Assembly: GCA_009829735.1 (NCBI GenBank)
Contig: CM020618.1
Location: 42,670,878 to 42,734,877, forward strand
DNA length: 64,000 bases
From: Pyropia yezoensis
Lineage: Eukaryota; Rhodophyta; Bangiophyceae; Bangiales; Bangiaceae
Reading direction: 5' to 3'
A model generated the notes under the pieces. That model was not told the DNA's origin. It did no database searches and saw nothing but the letters and a program-made list of their open reading frames with translations. The position numbers and the translations under genes were made by a program. This document shows positions 63,331-64,000 of the stretch, piece after piece (positions within the stretch are counted from its first letter, which is position 1; each line of letters begins with the position of its first letter).

Positions 63331-63640
63331 GGGGCCTCTTGCGGGACGATTGAGTCGGGGGCGGGGGCGGCCCGCGTTGCGTGAGGGCGGTTGGGGGTGA
63401 CCCCCCTTGATTACCCCGTGTAGGGGGGGGCGTGGCCCCGATCCAGGTGCCTGGGTGGAGCGCCCTCGTAGCTCGGCTGGCGCGGGTCGTCCCGCGCTGC
63501 CGTATCGCTCGTCCTGAGCTGTGTGGTTATAAGCGCAGGTGCCCGCGCTTCCCTGGCTCGTCCGCGCGAGCGTTCCTCGTACTGGGTCGAGCCGGCTGCG
63601 GCTCTTCGGCACGGGGCGCCCCTGCTACCCCGGCTCCATT

Positions 63641-64000
63641 ATGTCTGACCCCCAGGTACCCGGGGACGAGGATGACCTCCTGCTTGAGGAGGAGGAGGAG
63701 GTGATCGTGGACGACGTTCCCGTCTCCGCCACCGCTGCCAAGTGCTTCTTGTCGAGCTCGTCGGAGGACGAAGGCGACCGGGTAACCGTCCGTGTGGCCC
63801 CGGAAGGCGCGCCGGGCGGATTGTCGTCCGTGTGCAGCGGCACGACGGCTCCGTCGGGTGGCGGTCAACCGCGTGTCGCGGCTGCTCCTACTACTACTTC
63901 TCCGGCGACCCGGATGGCTCCTGCCGCCGGTGCCGGCGCGTCCCTACCTCAAGACGGCGCCGCCGGTGTGTCGGACGGTCGTGGCGGCACCCCGGCCGGT
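63641..64000 (+). CDS. Accessory frame antisense to GypD, partial
   Basis: Opens with an ATG at 63641 (ATTATGTCTGACCCC) and stays open for 120 codons to the end of the window. The N-terminus is strongly acidic (DEDDLLLEEEEEVIVDD), then Ser/Gly/Ala/Pro-rich, resembling the acidic low-complexity start of the GypB antisense gene. No domain is visible in this part. Alternatively it is the start of gag of a plus-strand element, but the polypurine tract at 63049-63062 argues against that. The 310 bp before it are GC-rich leader. Confidence 0.5.
   Translation, partial: MSDPQVPGDEDDLLLEEEEEVIVDDVPVSATAAKCFLSSSSEDEGDRVTVRVAPEGAPGGLSSVCSGTTAPSGGGQPRVAAAPTTTSPATRMAPAAGAGASLPQDGAAGVSDGRGGTPAG

Larger units (their letters stand above)
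62687..64000 (-). mobile_element. 3' end of an LTR element (GypD) running off the window
   Basis: The LTR at 62687-63048 is followed at once by tatccccccc, which on the minus strand is a purine tract ending directly at the LTR start TGTAGC. That makes this the 3' end of a minus-strand element. Next comes a hairpin-rich untranslated stretch and then a plus-strand frame at 63641, the same layout as the antisense frames of GypA and GypB. Pol and the 5' LTR should lie beyond position 64000. Confidence 0.75.

Overview
The window looks like nuclear DNA of a GC-rich, intron-poor eukaryote. The host genes are ordinary eukaryotic housekeeping genes: a DDX41 RNA helicase, eIF3d, glucose-6-phosphate isomerase, an ADA2 co-activator, a CDCA7-type zinc-finger protein and an alkylpurine-DNA glycosylase. 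They are single-exon or carry one short intron with a GTACGT-type donor. Base composition, the abundance of Ala/Gly/Pro tracts and the retroelement load fit a bangiophyte red alga (Porphyra/Pyropia type). That placement is an inference; nothing in the window names the species.

Positions 1-19719 are a nest of LTR retrotransposons. An old Ty3/gypsy chromovirus on the minus strand (here GypA, 1865-19719) was cut by a younger plus-strand chromovirus (GypB, 6715-16378, TSD CGGCT). GypB was in turn cut by a 617-bp TRIM element (14039-14655, TSD AAGCG). Both breaks can be closed in frame, so the order of events is secure, and LTR divergence agrees with it. A rearranged GypB-family relic (1-1864) abuts GypA and appears to share its LTR. 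All four use the same primer-binding site, TGGTGGAGCAGCAGGGG. GypA and GypB both carry a reading frame on the opposite strand between pol and the 3' LTR, and the partial element at the right edge seems to do the same.

Positions 19720-21633 hold a run of short GC hairpins and a decayed reading frame. Host genes occupy 21634-51735: DDX41 (+) converging on eIF3d (-), GPI (-), a CDCA7-like zf-4CXXC_R1 protein (-), ADA2 (-), a DNA glycosylase with a tandemly repeated N-terminus (+), a RING-H2 exon (-), a broken NAD+-dependent DNA ligase-like gene (+) that has lost its catalytic lysine, and a large P-loop NTPase (-) that resembles Crinkler/RHS-type proteins. Between them lie GC-rich low-complexity spacers, long poly-C and poly-G runs, a near-perfect 115-bp fold-back and a larger inverted repeat.

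Positions 51736-64000 are again repeat-dominated: a G-rich minisatellite, a decayed PIF/Harbinger transposase, a solo LTR with its TSD (56083-56444), Ala-coding microsatellites, an integrase relic of a fourth gypsy family, and at the right edge the 3' end of another minus-strand LTR element (62687-64000) whose LTR is the inverted twin of the solo LTR.

Exon joins, domain calls and family names come from reading the sequence only; no search was run.
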